The notes beneath the pieces were generated by a model that worked only from the letters and a program-made list of their open reading frames with translations, was not told the origin of the DNA and did no database searches. The position numbers and the translations under genes were made by a program. Below, in pieces: positions 37,901-43,169 of a stretch of DNA of 64,000 nt (its first letter is position 1; each line of letters opens with the position of its first letter). The stretch spans positions 189,237 to 253,236 of the forward strand of contig VXCM01000162.1 in NCBI GenBank assembly GCA_014773175.1, given 5' to 3'. This DNA is from Lucifuga dentata (Eukaryota > Chordata > Actinopteri > Ophidiiformes > Bythitidae).

Positions 37901-38263
37901 TTACATAATACACAAGATGCGTTCATTCCTCTGCACTTTGCCCTGTTTGAACCACCAGAAGAAACCATAACATTTAACACAATATTACAGCCTTCCTTCT
38001 GAACTTTGCACTGTGTGAATCACGCGTTACAGAATAAAAATCTTTCCGTGATGACCTACCTTCAGCACTCGGATCCCCGTTGCAGCACCGGGACCATTGC
38101 GGCTTCCGCGCTCTGCGTTGGGATTCAGCCCCGCCGGATGGACCACCGTGTCCGGCTGCCTGTCTATGCAAGTCCCGTTATCTTTCACATCACCTCCTTT
38201 TTTCATGCCCGCGTCGGTGTTAGTCGCCACCACTGCCGCGTTATCCTCGTCCTCCATCGCCAT
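1683..38263 (-). CDS. phlpp2: PHLPP2: PH domain and leucine-rich repeat protein phosphatase 2 (whole gene, 19 coding exons)
   Basis: Ser/Thr phosphatase that removes the hydrophobic-motif phosphate of AKT and PKC and so dampens growth signalling. Joining 19 exons gives 4290 nt (1429 aa), compared with about 1323 aa in human PHLPP2. Domains in order: a low-complexity N-terminal extension (1-68), a Ras-association-like region (about 80-205), a PH domain (about 225-320), a long leucine-rich repeat array (about 320-830), a PP2C-like phosphatase domain (about 865-1100), and an acidic/Ser-rich tail ending in D-T-A-L, a class I PDZ ligand. The last four residues favour PHLPP2 over PHLPP1, which ends D-T-P-L. 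The PP2C signature reads FDGD (D888, D890), the PHLPP-type variant of FDGH, and the second metal site is D-N at about 1092-1093. All splice junctions are GT-AG and in phase. The immediate upstream neighbour is AP1G1 on the same strand, as in human. Confidence 0.95.
3121..3834. mobile_element. TA-flanked MITE with CCGTATATACTC inverted ends (copy 1, PHLPP2 intron 18)
   Basis: The left end reads TACCGTATATACTCAACTA and the right end is its near inverse (AAGTATATACGGTA), with TA at both borders. The AAGCCGA motif just inside the left end recurs inverted as TCGGCTT at the right. The minus strand holds a 112-codon ORF at 3354-3692 with an acidic C-terminal D-S-D-K-E-E-E, possibly a transposase remnant; I cannot assign it. 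The TA borders fit a Tc1/mariner/pogo-type element (inference). Confidence 0.8.
3854..4085 (-). CDS. phlpp2: PHLPP2 coding exon 18 (PP2C domain)
   Basis: Acceptor GGACAG|GAAACT, donor ACTGAG|GTAATG, phase 2 to 0. It reads [15 protein letters not shown], then [19 protein letters not shown] end lies only about 14 bp beyond the donor. Confidence 0.96.
4179..4373 (-). CDS. phlpp2: PHLPP2 coding exon 17 (PP2C domain, first metal site)
   Basis: Acceptor GGACAG|GTTGTG, donor CACAG|GTAAGG, phase 2 to 2. It carries [11 protein letters not shown], where D888 and D890 replace the classical PP2C FDGHGG, and [10 protein letters not shown]. Confidence 0.96.
4942..5055 (-). CDS. phlpp2: PHLPP2 coding exon 16 (linker to phosphatase domain)
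   Basis: Acceptor TTTTAG|TCACAT, donor AACAA|GTGAGA, phase 2 to 2. It reads [11 protein letters not shown], a Thr-rich stretch, then M-S-G-Q-R-N-K, which corresponds to M-A-G-Q-R-N-K in human. Confidence 0.93.
5803..5933 (-). CDS. phlpp2: PHLPP2 coding exon 15 (last LRRs)
   Basis: Acceptor GTCTGCAG|CTTGTA, donor TTCAG|GTGAGT, phase 0 to 2. It contains [11 protein letters not shown] and L-D-L-T-G-N. The polypyrimidine tract is largely replaced by a (TG)n repeat of about 56 bp. Confidence 0.95.
5939..5996. repeat. (CA)n microsatellite at PHLPP2 exon 15 acceptor
   Basis: About 56 bp of CA with a CGCG interruption. On the sense strand it is (TG)n, ending about 6 nt before the AG of exon 15, so it occupies the polypyrimidine position. 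Confidence 0.95.
6065..6227 (-). CDS. phlpp2: PHLPP2 coding exon 14 (LRRs)
   Basis: Acceptor TCTTTAG|TAAGCT, donor ATCAAG|GTCAGA, phase 2 to 0. It contains [15 protein letters not shown], identical to the human segment. A sense-strand (TG)n tract sits directly upstream of the acceptor. Confidence 0.95.
6232..6258. repeat. (CA)n microsatellite at PHLPP2 exon 14 acceptor
   Basis: Thirteen CA units. On the sense strand (TG)n is followed by TCTTTAG and then exon 14, leaving only a few pyrimidines between repeat and splice site. Confidence 0.95.
6544..6744 (-). CDS. phlpp2: PHLPP2 coding exon 13 (LRRs)
   Basis: Acceptor TTCATAG|CCTAAA, donor GCCAG|GTGTGT, phase 2 to 2. It contains [19 protein letters not shown] and [11 protein letters not shown]. 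Confidence 0.94.
6745..8243 (-). other. PHLPP2 intron 12 (1.5 kb)
   Basis: AT-rich intron between exons 12 and 13. Several short ORFs have no recognisable homology. I see no RNA gene or mobile element here. Confidence 0.7.
8244..8399 (-). CDS. phlpp2: PHLPP2 coding exon 12 (LRRs)
   Basis: Acceptor CTAACAG|ACTGCT, donor TTAAA|GTAAGT, phase 2 to 2. It encodes [12 protein letters not shown] and [13 protein letters not shown]. Confidence 0.95.
8400..9186 (-). other. PHLPP2 intron 11 (0.8 kb)
   Basis: Non-repetitive AT-rich intron. Its 5' splice site (GTTATG) is weak. Nothing else recognisable. Confidence 0.7.
9187..9282 (-). CDS. phlpp2: PHLPP2 coding exon 11 (LRR)
   Basis: Acceptor GAGATAG|GAATCT, donor TCCAG|GTTATG (weak). 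Phase 2 to 2. It reads [10 protein letters not shown] and [12 protein letters not shown]. The frame runs on past the weak donor before a stop, but only splicing at 9187 joins correctly to exon 12. The acceptor lies in a sequence repeated exactly around an N at 9339. Confidence 0.9.
9278..9400. repeat. Exact 61-bp duplication around a single N (assembly artefact) including (CA)n
   Basis: 9278-9338 and 9340-9400 are identical over 61 bp, including the CA tract and the exon 11 acceptor, and are separated by one N at 9339. This pattern recurs three more times in the window with 64-67 bp units and points to unmerged contig ends, not biology. Confidence 0.85.
9401..9929 (-). other. Remainder of PHLPP2 intron 10
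   Basis: AT-rich, no recognised element. On the sense strand it separates exon 10 from the duplicated CA tract upstream of exon 11. Confidence 0.65.
9930..9990 (-). CDS. phlpp2: PHLPP2 coding exon 10 (LRR, 61 nt)
   Basis: Short exon with acceptor CCACAG|GCCTTT and donor TCACA|GTGAGT, phase 1 to 2. It reads [19 protein letters not shown], matching one repeat of human PHLPP2. Confidence 0.93.
10106..10308 (-). CDS. phlpp2: PHLPP2 coding exon 9 (LRRs)
   Basis: Acceptor ATGCAG|ACTGAA. The donor is the unusual AACC|GTTGAG; it was chosen because the C carries over to complete an Arg codon with exon 10 and keeps frame. Phase 2 to 1. It encodes V-T-Q-L-D-L-R-D-N and L-D-L-S-S-F. Confidence 0.92.
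10309..11312 (-). other. PHLPP2 intron 8 (1.0 kb)
   Basis: Contains a degraded SINE-like segment near 10860-10965 (separate entry). The rest shows no recognisable feature. Confidence 0.65.
10860..10965 (+). repeat. Degraded fish SINE-like segment
   Basis: Contains GAGCAAGGCAATTTAACCC followed by CAACTTCTCCAG and CACTGGGTAGCGTCCAGGTG, resembling the dispersed teleost SINE body with GAGCAAGGCACTTAACCCC. Divergent; assignment is from memory of the family. Confidence 0.45.
11313..11543 (-). CDS. phlpp2: PHLPP2 coding exon 8 (LRRs)
   Basis: Acceptor CCTCCAG|TCTACA, donor CTCCG|GTAAGA, phase 2 to 2. It contains [16 protein letters not shown] and F-N-N-F-S-Q-I-P, matching the vertebrate PHLPP2 LRR core. 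Confidence 0.95.
11771..11917 (-). CDS. phlpp2: PHLPP2 coding exon 7 (LRRs)
   Basis: Acceptor TTTTTAG|GTTTTC, donor CAAAG|GTGTGA, phase 2 to 2. It reads [14 protein letters not shown] and L-T-E-L-N-L-S-C-N. No long single-frame ORF marks it because both splice sites lie close to stop codons; it was found by matching the expected LRR sequence and phase. Confidence 0.93.
12136..12888. mobile_element. TTAA-flanked MITE, copy A (PHLPP2 intron 6)
   Basis: Left end TTAAAGGACCATACCAGTG, right end CCAGTATGGTCCTTTAA, an inverted pair bordered by TTAA. It is interrupted by a 134-bp retroposon at 12175-12308 and carries a poly-T tract near 12761-12786. Related to copies at 39181, 47010, 58723 and 59685. 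Confidence 0.85.
12175..12308 (-). mobile_element. Short retroposon nested in MITE with perfect 13-bp target duplication
   Basis: Begins with a (ATCC)n tail and contains the widespread teleost motif GGAGCCTATCCCAGC and GGCGGGGTACACCCTGG. It is bordered by identical 13-mers ATGTTTGAGCCCA at 12162-12174 and 12309-12321. The tail on the left implies a minus-strand insertion by target-primed reverse transcription. Confidence 0.85.
12889..15048 (-). other. Upstream part of PHLPP2 intron 6
   Basis: Non-coding AT-rich sequence with one (GA)n microsatellite (14684-14748). The + strand short ORFs here look fortuitous. Confidence 0.6.
14684..14748. repeat. (GA)n microsatellite
   Basis: About 65 bp of nearly pure GA preceded by a short (TG)n run. 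Confidence 0.95.
15049..15203 (-). CDS. phlpp2: PHLPP2 coding exon 6 (start of LRR array)
   Basis: Acceptor CATAAAG|GTGGTG, donor CCCAG|GTAAGC, phase 0 to 2. It encodes V-D-L-S-C-Y-S-L and L-N-L-R-H-N-F, the first leucine-rich repeats. A (TG)n tract on the sense strand begins within about 10 nt of the acceptor. Confidence 0.95.
15212..15273. repeat. (CA)n microsatellite at PHLPP2 exon 6 acceptor
   Basis: About 31 CA units. On the sense strand (TG)n ends a few bases before TTTGCATAAAG and exon 6. Confidence 0.95.
15274..16462 (-). other. PHLPP2 intron 5
   Basis: AT-rich sequence without a recognised element apart from scattered GA-rich runs near 15655-15800. Confidence 0.6.
16463..16588 (-). 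CDS. phlpp2: PHLPP2 coding exon 5 (PH domain, second half)
   Basis: 42 codons, phase 0 to 0. It starts V-E-E-V-K-R-R-Q and ends R-Q-A-S-K|GTAAGC. It holds the C-terminal helix of the PH domain (Y-Q-R-W-H-R-Q). Confidence 0.95.
16809..17653. mobile_element. TA-type MITE, copy 2 (PHLPP2 intron 4)
   Basis: Same family as 3121-3834: it starts near ATACTCGACTATAAGCCGA and ends TCGAGTATATACGGTAC. The stretch from the CCCCCTGATGTTGTT motif through the region before ATAATCCA occurs twice (about 16903-17010 and 17268-17380), so this copy carries an internal duplication or is two overlapping insertions. Confidence 0.8.
18009..18199 (-). CDS. phlpp2: PHLPP2 coding exon 4 (PH domain, first half)
   Basis: Acceptor TTCAG|AGCGTC, donor GGAAAG|GTGAGA, phase 1 to 0. 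It contains [14 protein letters not shown] and H-I-L-P-L-V-G-G-K, both characteristic of the PHLPP PH domain. It is separated from exon 3 by the largest intron in the window (11.1 kb). Confidence 0.95.
18200..22216 (-). other. PHLPP2 intron 3, downstream part
   Basis: About 4 kb of unannotated intronic DNA. It includes a T homopolymer interrupted by an N (20443) and another N at 21359 in a GA-rich run. No exon, RNA gene or element recognised. Confidence 0.6.
22217..23992. mobile_element. 1.8-kb DNA element with GGCCCAGTTGTTCAAAA inverted termini
   Basis: The left terminus GGCCCAGTTGTTCAAAA is mirrored at the right as TTTGAACAACTGGGCC. Subterminal GGATCA/TGATCC repeats are arranged in inverse orientation at the two ends. 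The interior is AT-rich with no convincing transposase, so it is probably non-autonomous. Superfamily not determined. Confidence 0.75.
22566..22694. repeat. Exact 64-bp duplication around a single N (assembly artefact)
   Basis: 22566-22629 and 22631-22694 are identical and are separated by one N at 22630. Same pattern as at 9339, 49314 and 59999. Confidence 0.85.
24510..24667 (+). other. Exon-like open island of unknown identity on the + strand
   Basis: GC-rich 158-bp stretch inside an AT-rich intron. It follows a splice-acceptor-like CTGACTGTGACAG and reads as about 52 codons with coiled-coil-like composition, for example [13 protein letters not shown] and E-C-R-R-L-Q-Q-S-L. In-frame stops lie immediately upstream, as expected before an acceptor. 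The putative donor CAG|GTCTCT is poor. I do not recognise the protein. It could be a nested antisense gene exon, a captured exon or chance. Confidence 0.3.
27950..27999. repeat. (TA)n(CA)n microsatellite
   Basis: A short TA run followed by about 19 CA units, adjoining a degraded LINE. Confidence 0.9.
27990..28300 (-). mobile_element. Degraded LINE reverse-transcriptase C-terminal fragment
   Basis: The minus-strand translation includes [19 protein letters not shown], a worn version of the R-W-F-G-H-V-x-R-M-P motif found near the end of teleost LINE polyproteins. The DNA also carries the typical GGCATCCTGATCA and CATGACCATAGGTGA blocks. L2/Rex-type origin is inferred. Confidence 0.6.
29178..29206. 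repeat. (CA)n microsatellite downstream of PHLPP2 exon 3 donor
   Basis: About 14 CA units, sense (TG)n, roughly 130 nt into intron 3. Confidence 0.9.
29337..29470 (-). CDS. phlpp2: PHLPP2 coding exon 3
   Basis: Acceptor TTTAG|GAGACT, donor AGTG|GTGAGT, phase 2 to 1. It encodes the [11 protein letters not shown] segment and ends in I-R-F-Y-S-G before the PH domain. A (CA)n tract lies about 130 bp downstream of the donor. Confidence 0.95.
30643..30785. repeat. Local 43-bp direct repeat, 100-bp period
   Basis: 30643-30685 and 30743-30785 differ at a single base. No N lies between them, so unlike the N-linked cases this may be a real segmental duplication. Confidence 0.85.
31802..31922. repeat. 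GA-rich tract with (GA)n core
   Basis: Purine-rich low-complexity sequence on the + strand with an uninterrupted GA core at about 31884-31915. Confidence 0.9.
33160..33465 (+). mobile_element. Degraded LINE 3' end with ATGG tail
   Basis: Reads GAGGTGGTCTGGGCATCTC, then CAGACCCAGGACATGCTGG, then GGATAAATGGATGGATG, in the order seen at the 3' end of common teleost LINEs. The coding potential is destroyed by substitutions. Opposite orientation to the copy near 28 kb. Confidence 0.6.
33862..34169. mobile_element. Tc1-like MITE with AGGCCAGAAGTT inverted ends
   Basis: Left end TACAGGCCAGAAGTTGGAGGCC; right end CAAACTTCTGGCCTGTCGTA in inverse orientation, with TA borders. About 308 bp, and includes an N at 34115 next to a T run. 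The terminal motif resembles a common teleost Tc1-type MITE. Confidence 0.7.
36040..36320 (-). CDS. phlpp2: PHLPP2 coding exon 2
   Basis: Acceptor CCACAG|CGCAAC, donor GTCAG|GTAAAT, phase 0 to 2. The third codon is the Met that begins M-K-R-N-G-S, which aligns with the human PHLPP2 N-terminus. It has A at -3, so it may be an alternative start. The exon continues with the R-F-G-S-R-E-R-D-W block and the start of the Ras-association-like region. Confidence 0.95.
36875..36950 (+). repeat. tRNA-like SINE remnant
   Basis: Contains GGATAGATCGGCAGGCTTAC, then ACTGGAAGGACGC, then AGTTTAAATCCCAG, which resembles a worn tRNA-derived SINE head with a B-box-like GTTTAAATCC. The A box is not intact, so it is not a functional tRNA gene. 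Confidence 0.4.
37700..37760. repeat. (TG)n / (CG)n alternating purine-pyrimidine tract
   Basis: TG repeats run into CACGCGCGCGCC and CACGTGT. Such alternating sequence can adopt Z-DNA (general knowledge). It lies about 300 bp downstream of PHLPP2 exon 1. Confidence 0.8.
38060..38263 (-). CDS. phlpp2: PHLPP2 coding exon 1 (N-terminal extension)
   Basis: 68 codons, from the ATG at 38261-38263 to the donor AAG|GTAGGT. The peptide is Asn/Gly/Asp-rich with no recognised domain and lies upstream of the methionine that aligns with the human PHLPP2 start. The first ATG has a weak context (T at -3), while a second in-frame ATG at 38255-38257 has G at both -3 and +4, so the true start is uncertain by two residues. 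Confidence 0.8.
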
Positions 38264-38272
38264 GTATGTTGG

Positions 38273-38350
38273 CTATTGGTAGCGACAATAAACTAAAAGC
38301 AGGGTCCCGTTACACGCGTGGTAAATTCCCATGGAGAGGTGAAAATTCAT
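38273..38350 (-). CDS. Upstream ORF (25 codons) in PHLPP2 leader
   Basis: An ATG at 38348-38350 opens a 25-codon frame ending at TAG (38273-38275), nine bases before the main ATG. If the leader includes this ATG, the uORF could reduce PHLPP2 translation. Its presence in the mRNA depends on the unmapped start site. Confidence 0.35.
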   Translation of the reverse strand: MNFHLSMGIYHACNGTLLLVYCRYQ

Positions 38351-38470
38351 GGCGTTTCAGCGTAGGGACGCCATAAGCAGCCTGGCTGTGAGTGCCGTCA
38401 GACAGGCCTGCCGACAGCTGATCAATAATCATGACATGGGCGGGCTTACGTCTTTATTATTCATCTGACA

Positions 38471-40192
38471 CCGGGGGGAGAGGCTTCAAACTTATCAGAA
38501 TACACGTCTTTACACAGTTTCTAACCACAGCTAAACTTAACGTCTGTGATTCTGCCAGGGCAGGTCTGGAATACTCTTCACTGTGTAGATAATTAATTTT
38601 AATGTGATTTCAAACACAATGTCTATACCTTAAATCCTTCTAAACAGGGCCGTGAGCAAATATTTTGAGGGGTAGTGGCTCAAACCCCACCACCCCGCTA
38701 CAGGTACATTTAAAAGATGTAGATCAATGTTGTTCTTACTACTTAATACAGCTTATTTCCTCAGCCTGCAGGAGGCTGATGTACTTCAGCACTAATGCAG
38801 TCATGTTGTGCACTTTGGCCTCTTCATCCTCTGTCTCATCCTCTTCTCTCCCTGCTTCCTTCTCTGCTGGTACTGAATACCAGCTATTGAATAGAATAAA
38901 ATTATCTCAGGTGCAAGAAAACTTACACCATTTGCTCTTCCTTTGTTAAGTGACATTGACATTTCTTGCAACATCACAATATCTATGGAAATGTTATGTA
39001 TAATATTTACCAAAATAAAAGGAAAATCTACTTTTTACTGCCCTAGAACAAGAGCAATGAATTGACTTAATTCTGTTAAGTCTACATTGTCTTCAAGTGA
39101 GTCTCTCTTCTTTAAAGTTACTGCAAATCTGTGTGGTGACCTTCCAATCCTAAAAAAAAAAAAAGGAAAAAAAAAAAACTTTAAAAGACCATAGTAGTTA
39201 TTTTGCATGCTAACTCCAATAAATACTACCTGGATACATGTTACATTACTGACAACCATTTTCCAAAACATTTTAGTTTTCCTGTAATTTTTTTCAAATC
39301 CCCTTATCTTTCAAAGTCAAATGTTCAGGTGATACTCCCACCTTAAAATTCCAAGTTTCACCTGCCAACACGTAGGTTCGACTGTAGAAGGGATGGTCAT
39401 TTTAATTTCTTGGTAAAAGCAGTCTTCTCCTGGGACTATATTTGCTGCCAGAGACATACATTTTCTTCCATGCAGTTACTTGGACAAAAAGTTTAATAGG
39501 TGTCATGCTCACTGTGATGGATTTACATATCTCAAGCATGTTTCAAATTTCTACAAGTTGAGTTTTTAAATGTTCTACAATGAAACTGAAACCAATGGCA
39601 GTCTGGAAGGCAGGAAAAACAATATGCATATATTAGGCTCAAACATGCAAGTGATGTACATTGTGCTACCAGAGGCAAAATATATTTCCATATGAATAAA
39701 TATTTTATGCAGTAGTATATTAAATAGCTAAATAAGTGGTACAGTGCATTTGCATTGGCTAAGGACCTTATTGCAGTTTCAGTTCCAGTTTCATTGGCTG
39801 GTCCTGTTCAACTTGTGGGACTTGCAGGACCAAACAGGGCCCTGGGGGCGGGGCTTCTGCACTGTTTAGCACTGATTGGTCACAAAGTCTGGCATCACTG
39901 TAGCAGCTAAAGGGAGAGCAATTAAATTAAAATAATTGCTAAAAAAAAAAAAAAAAAAAAAAAAATGAAAAATTGGATAAGCTTAATAAATACAATAACA
40001 GAAATAAAATGGATGACAAAATTGGAAAATTCAGTAAAAATCAGGATATTTTTGTATTTATTAGGTAAAAACATAAGAGTAACTTAATGAAATATTAAAG
40101 CCTAAAAGAAATAAATGGATGTTGCATCAAAAAAAAGAAATTAAAAGGGCTATAAGAAACTGAAAGACCATGATAATAAAACTGGGGTGGTC

Positions 40193-40230
<38 letters not shown>

Positions 40231-43169
40231 CGATGGGAAGTCTCACCCTCATCTGACATCATTTCTATTTGGTAGGGTTTCTTCTGAAGTTGTCTGAAAC
40301 ACAAAAACACTAACTAAAATTGGATCAAGTGCCAATTCTAGTTTAGTGTCGTTCTTCCTTGTGCAGAGGAAAAGGGCCCTAAGTAGACTTAAAAATCATT
40401 ATAAAGTATTTTAATTAATGCTATAACGTGATTCCAGGTACCAGCTGCTACAGAGAATCATCACCTTTCATCTCTTTGTAGTTTTCAGACTCATGATGCT
40501 GACAGCAGCTGCTCTCAGCATAAAATGTATGTAAAGCTGATGCTGTGTCTATTGGACTTACCTTCAACAGAAAGAAGACTTCAAATTGATGCTCATGTTG
40601 CTCCATTGCTATTCTGCTAAATTTGTAAGCTAACATATATTTGCTTACAAAAAAATTAAAAATTGTGTTGTTTACAAAGCAGCAGTTCAAACTGGTTATC
40701 AAACAATAGAACCAATATAGCTCAAATGAGTTCTGGAACTGATTATTTTCATTTGAGTAGATTTAACACTCACCCCAAAACAAGCAAACAAATTACTGTA
40801 ATTCTACTAGATTTTTATTTGATTTTTTTATTTGCTTGATCATTTTCTCCAACCCAAAGACAAGAATACACAGCATAAATTGAAAATATCCCATTTAATA
40901 GTTTACAACCTCTCATCTTTAATCATTTCATATTTTCAGTCTGCCATTCACACTCACCTTGAAACCATGGAACTAGGATTCAGTTCAACATGTCAAAACT
41001 GGAAAAGGTGAACCTCATGCCCGCAGCCTCCCCCAACAAATCAGATATCAGGCTACCGTTTTGTTTACAGCCAGGTTTGGCCTGGGGGTTACAAACAGAT
41101 TTTGTTTTCAAAGAACAATGGATGCATTTTTTGATATAACAGAGAAAGTGAACATGGTGGCAATTCAACCTTTTCCAAGCCCTTTACACACTGACATTAC
41201 CTGACCAAAAAATAAATTTAAAAAACTACTAAATTATCCAATTATTCCAAATGACTGATGTGCATTTTTGTCACCTTAAAAATAAGAACACATAGTGAGC
41301 ACTATCTGAACATCTTCCTATTGTACATGTTAGTACTGACCCATGAAGATTTAGAATTTGAACTTTTCTTGCATTTCTGAAAGAGTTTCAGGTCAAGAGT
41401 AGAAATGACATTATTTACACGGGTTCTCACATGCAGCTCAGAAGCTGAAAAGTGAAATTGCAGCCAAAAAGTCATGTCCTACCAAAAGAAAAGTAAGATA
41501 TATCACACACCATCATTCTTTCACAAGCATGATTTTTCTCTCACACAAACATACACACACTATAATCACTTCAAAAGCTGGTCACACCGCTGATGGGTAT
41601 TTGTTTCCGTTTTTCTTTTCTTTTTTCTTTTTTTTTAAAGATACAGTGTCCAAACTGCTTGTACTGCATTCATTCCTGTTTGTACATTTAAAACTGCATG
41701 AGTTACTGTATCAGTGAAAGAACTGATCAAATGTGATTAACAAGGGTACATACTGGTTGAGTAAGACAGAACAAACACCACCAACAAAAACATTCAGAAA
41801 TAGATGTATGACATTTCCTGTCCTATCCCATCAGCTTTCCATTTTGCACAGCTCCCCCTTGTGGATATTAGCTGGTAGCACATTATACATACAGACTCAG
41901 CCATGTTTGACTTTGAGCAGCAACTCTGTTTAGTTAAAATCAGAAAGAACCTATCAGAAAAAAAAAGATCTTTCTTCTTCATACATCCTGCCATGTATTA
42001 GTGAAACCTCAGATCAGTTTGGCATGATGGAGCTGGAGGCTCAGCTTCCCCGAGACCATCCTACAAAGAGACGGCCACCTCAACCATGGACGAAAGCTGT
42101 CATGCACAGGCAACAAAAAATGATTCAACAATATGAGGAGCCAAAAGCATGCCTTGTATTAGTCAAATACAGGGAAGGCCACTGTTGCACTATTAATCAT
42201 ATCTGAAACAGGTTTAAAACAAAAAAATGTATTAACTGATGTTCTGATATTCCTGCGCACCCACAAGTCTTTTCAGGTATTCTCCCTGATCAGATCTCTA
42301 AACCCAAATGTATAAGTTTCCACCCTAACAGGTGCAAAAACCTAACAGCAGCGTCAATACAACTGCAGCTGGAACACCCCCACACAGTCCTCAGAAAAGG
42401 TCTAATTAGCCAAAATAACTGCAAACACCAGTGAGGGTATACTGTGGGTGTGACACTGGTCAAAGTGAACAAAAAACACCACATTAAAAGCTTTCCTAGT
42501 GTGGCACTAGAAATGAAGCCTTGTGTTGAAATCCAATACATTTTATAGATATGATGCTTTTAAAAAGGTGCTAGATGGCAGATAAAAAAAATGTAATCAG
42601 GCAACCATTAGAGTGAACACACATGAATCAGCTGCAGATACAAATACACAAACATACAAAGAGGCCAAAGGGAATAATTTACTTCTAAACAGACAATTTG
42701 TACTTCAGGCTGGGCACAAATCCATGAACCAATTTGCAGGTTGGATAGTATTTCATAAATCTGATTAGTCAAGAGTGCAGAACAATAAACCTCACATAAC
42801 GCAAAGCCAGAGGGAAGAGTTACACCTTGGCAGGAAATCCGCTCCTTTTCAAGGAGGACATGGATACACGAGGCCTTTCAGAGGAACAGCGAAACAGACA
42901 AGGTGCCATGTCTGCTACTTTGCAGCACTGTGCTTAGGTTTCTCATTAGTACACTACATCATTCAGACGTCAACTCAGACTCAATCCTTAGTTCAGCTTC
43001 CAACCCAACAAGTAACCTATCTATCTTTGTAAAAGAAGTAAAGATGATATATCAATCATGAATGAAATGGAAAGAAAATTGTAAATCAAATGTGGCTCAA
43101 TTGCATCCCTTCTAGATTATTTTTTTTCCTTTTTTACATATATGTATACAATTATAATTCCTAGCTAAT
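38471..43169. other. Intergenic region between PHLPP2 and AP1G1
   Basis: AT-rich with a truncated TTAA MITE (39181-39655) and A/T homopolymers near 39942 and 40197. Part of the right end may still be AP1G1 3' UTR or termination zone. No gene recognised on either strand. Confidence 0.6.
39181..39655. mobile_element. TTAA MITE, copy B (degenerate)
   Basis: Begins TTAAAAGACCATAGTAG and keeps the internal block TCTCCTGGGACTATATTTGC. The right end stops at the TTAGGCTCAAACATGCAA block without the terminal GGTCCTTTAA, so that end is lost. Confidence 0.65.

Larger units (their letters stand above)
36321..38059 (-). other. PHLPP2 intron 1 (1.7 kb)
   Basis: Holds a tRNA-like SINE remnant (36875-36950) and a (TG)n tract with a CGCGCG run (37700-37760). 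Otherwise nothing recognisable. Confidence 0.65.
38060..38470 (-). promoter_or_regulatory. phlpp2: CpG-rich promoter and 5' UTR region of PHLPP2
   Basis: A GC- and CpG-rich patch in otherwise AT-rich surroundings, spanning exon 1 and upstream sequence. A GC-box-like GCCCGCCC lies on the minus strand at 38438-38445, next to ACGTAAG. No TATA box at a convincing distance. The transcription start is probably between 38280 and 38450, but it cannot be fixed from sequence alone. Confidence 0.6.

Noticed and set aside
1683..38263. Assignment of the phosphatase gene to PHLPP1
   Set aside because: The C-terminal D-T-A-L, the exon 2 start M-K-R-N-G-S and linkage to AP1G1 all point to PHLPP2.
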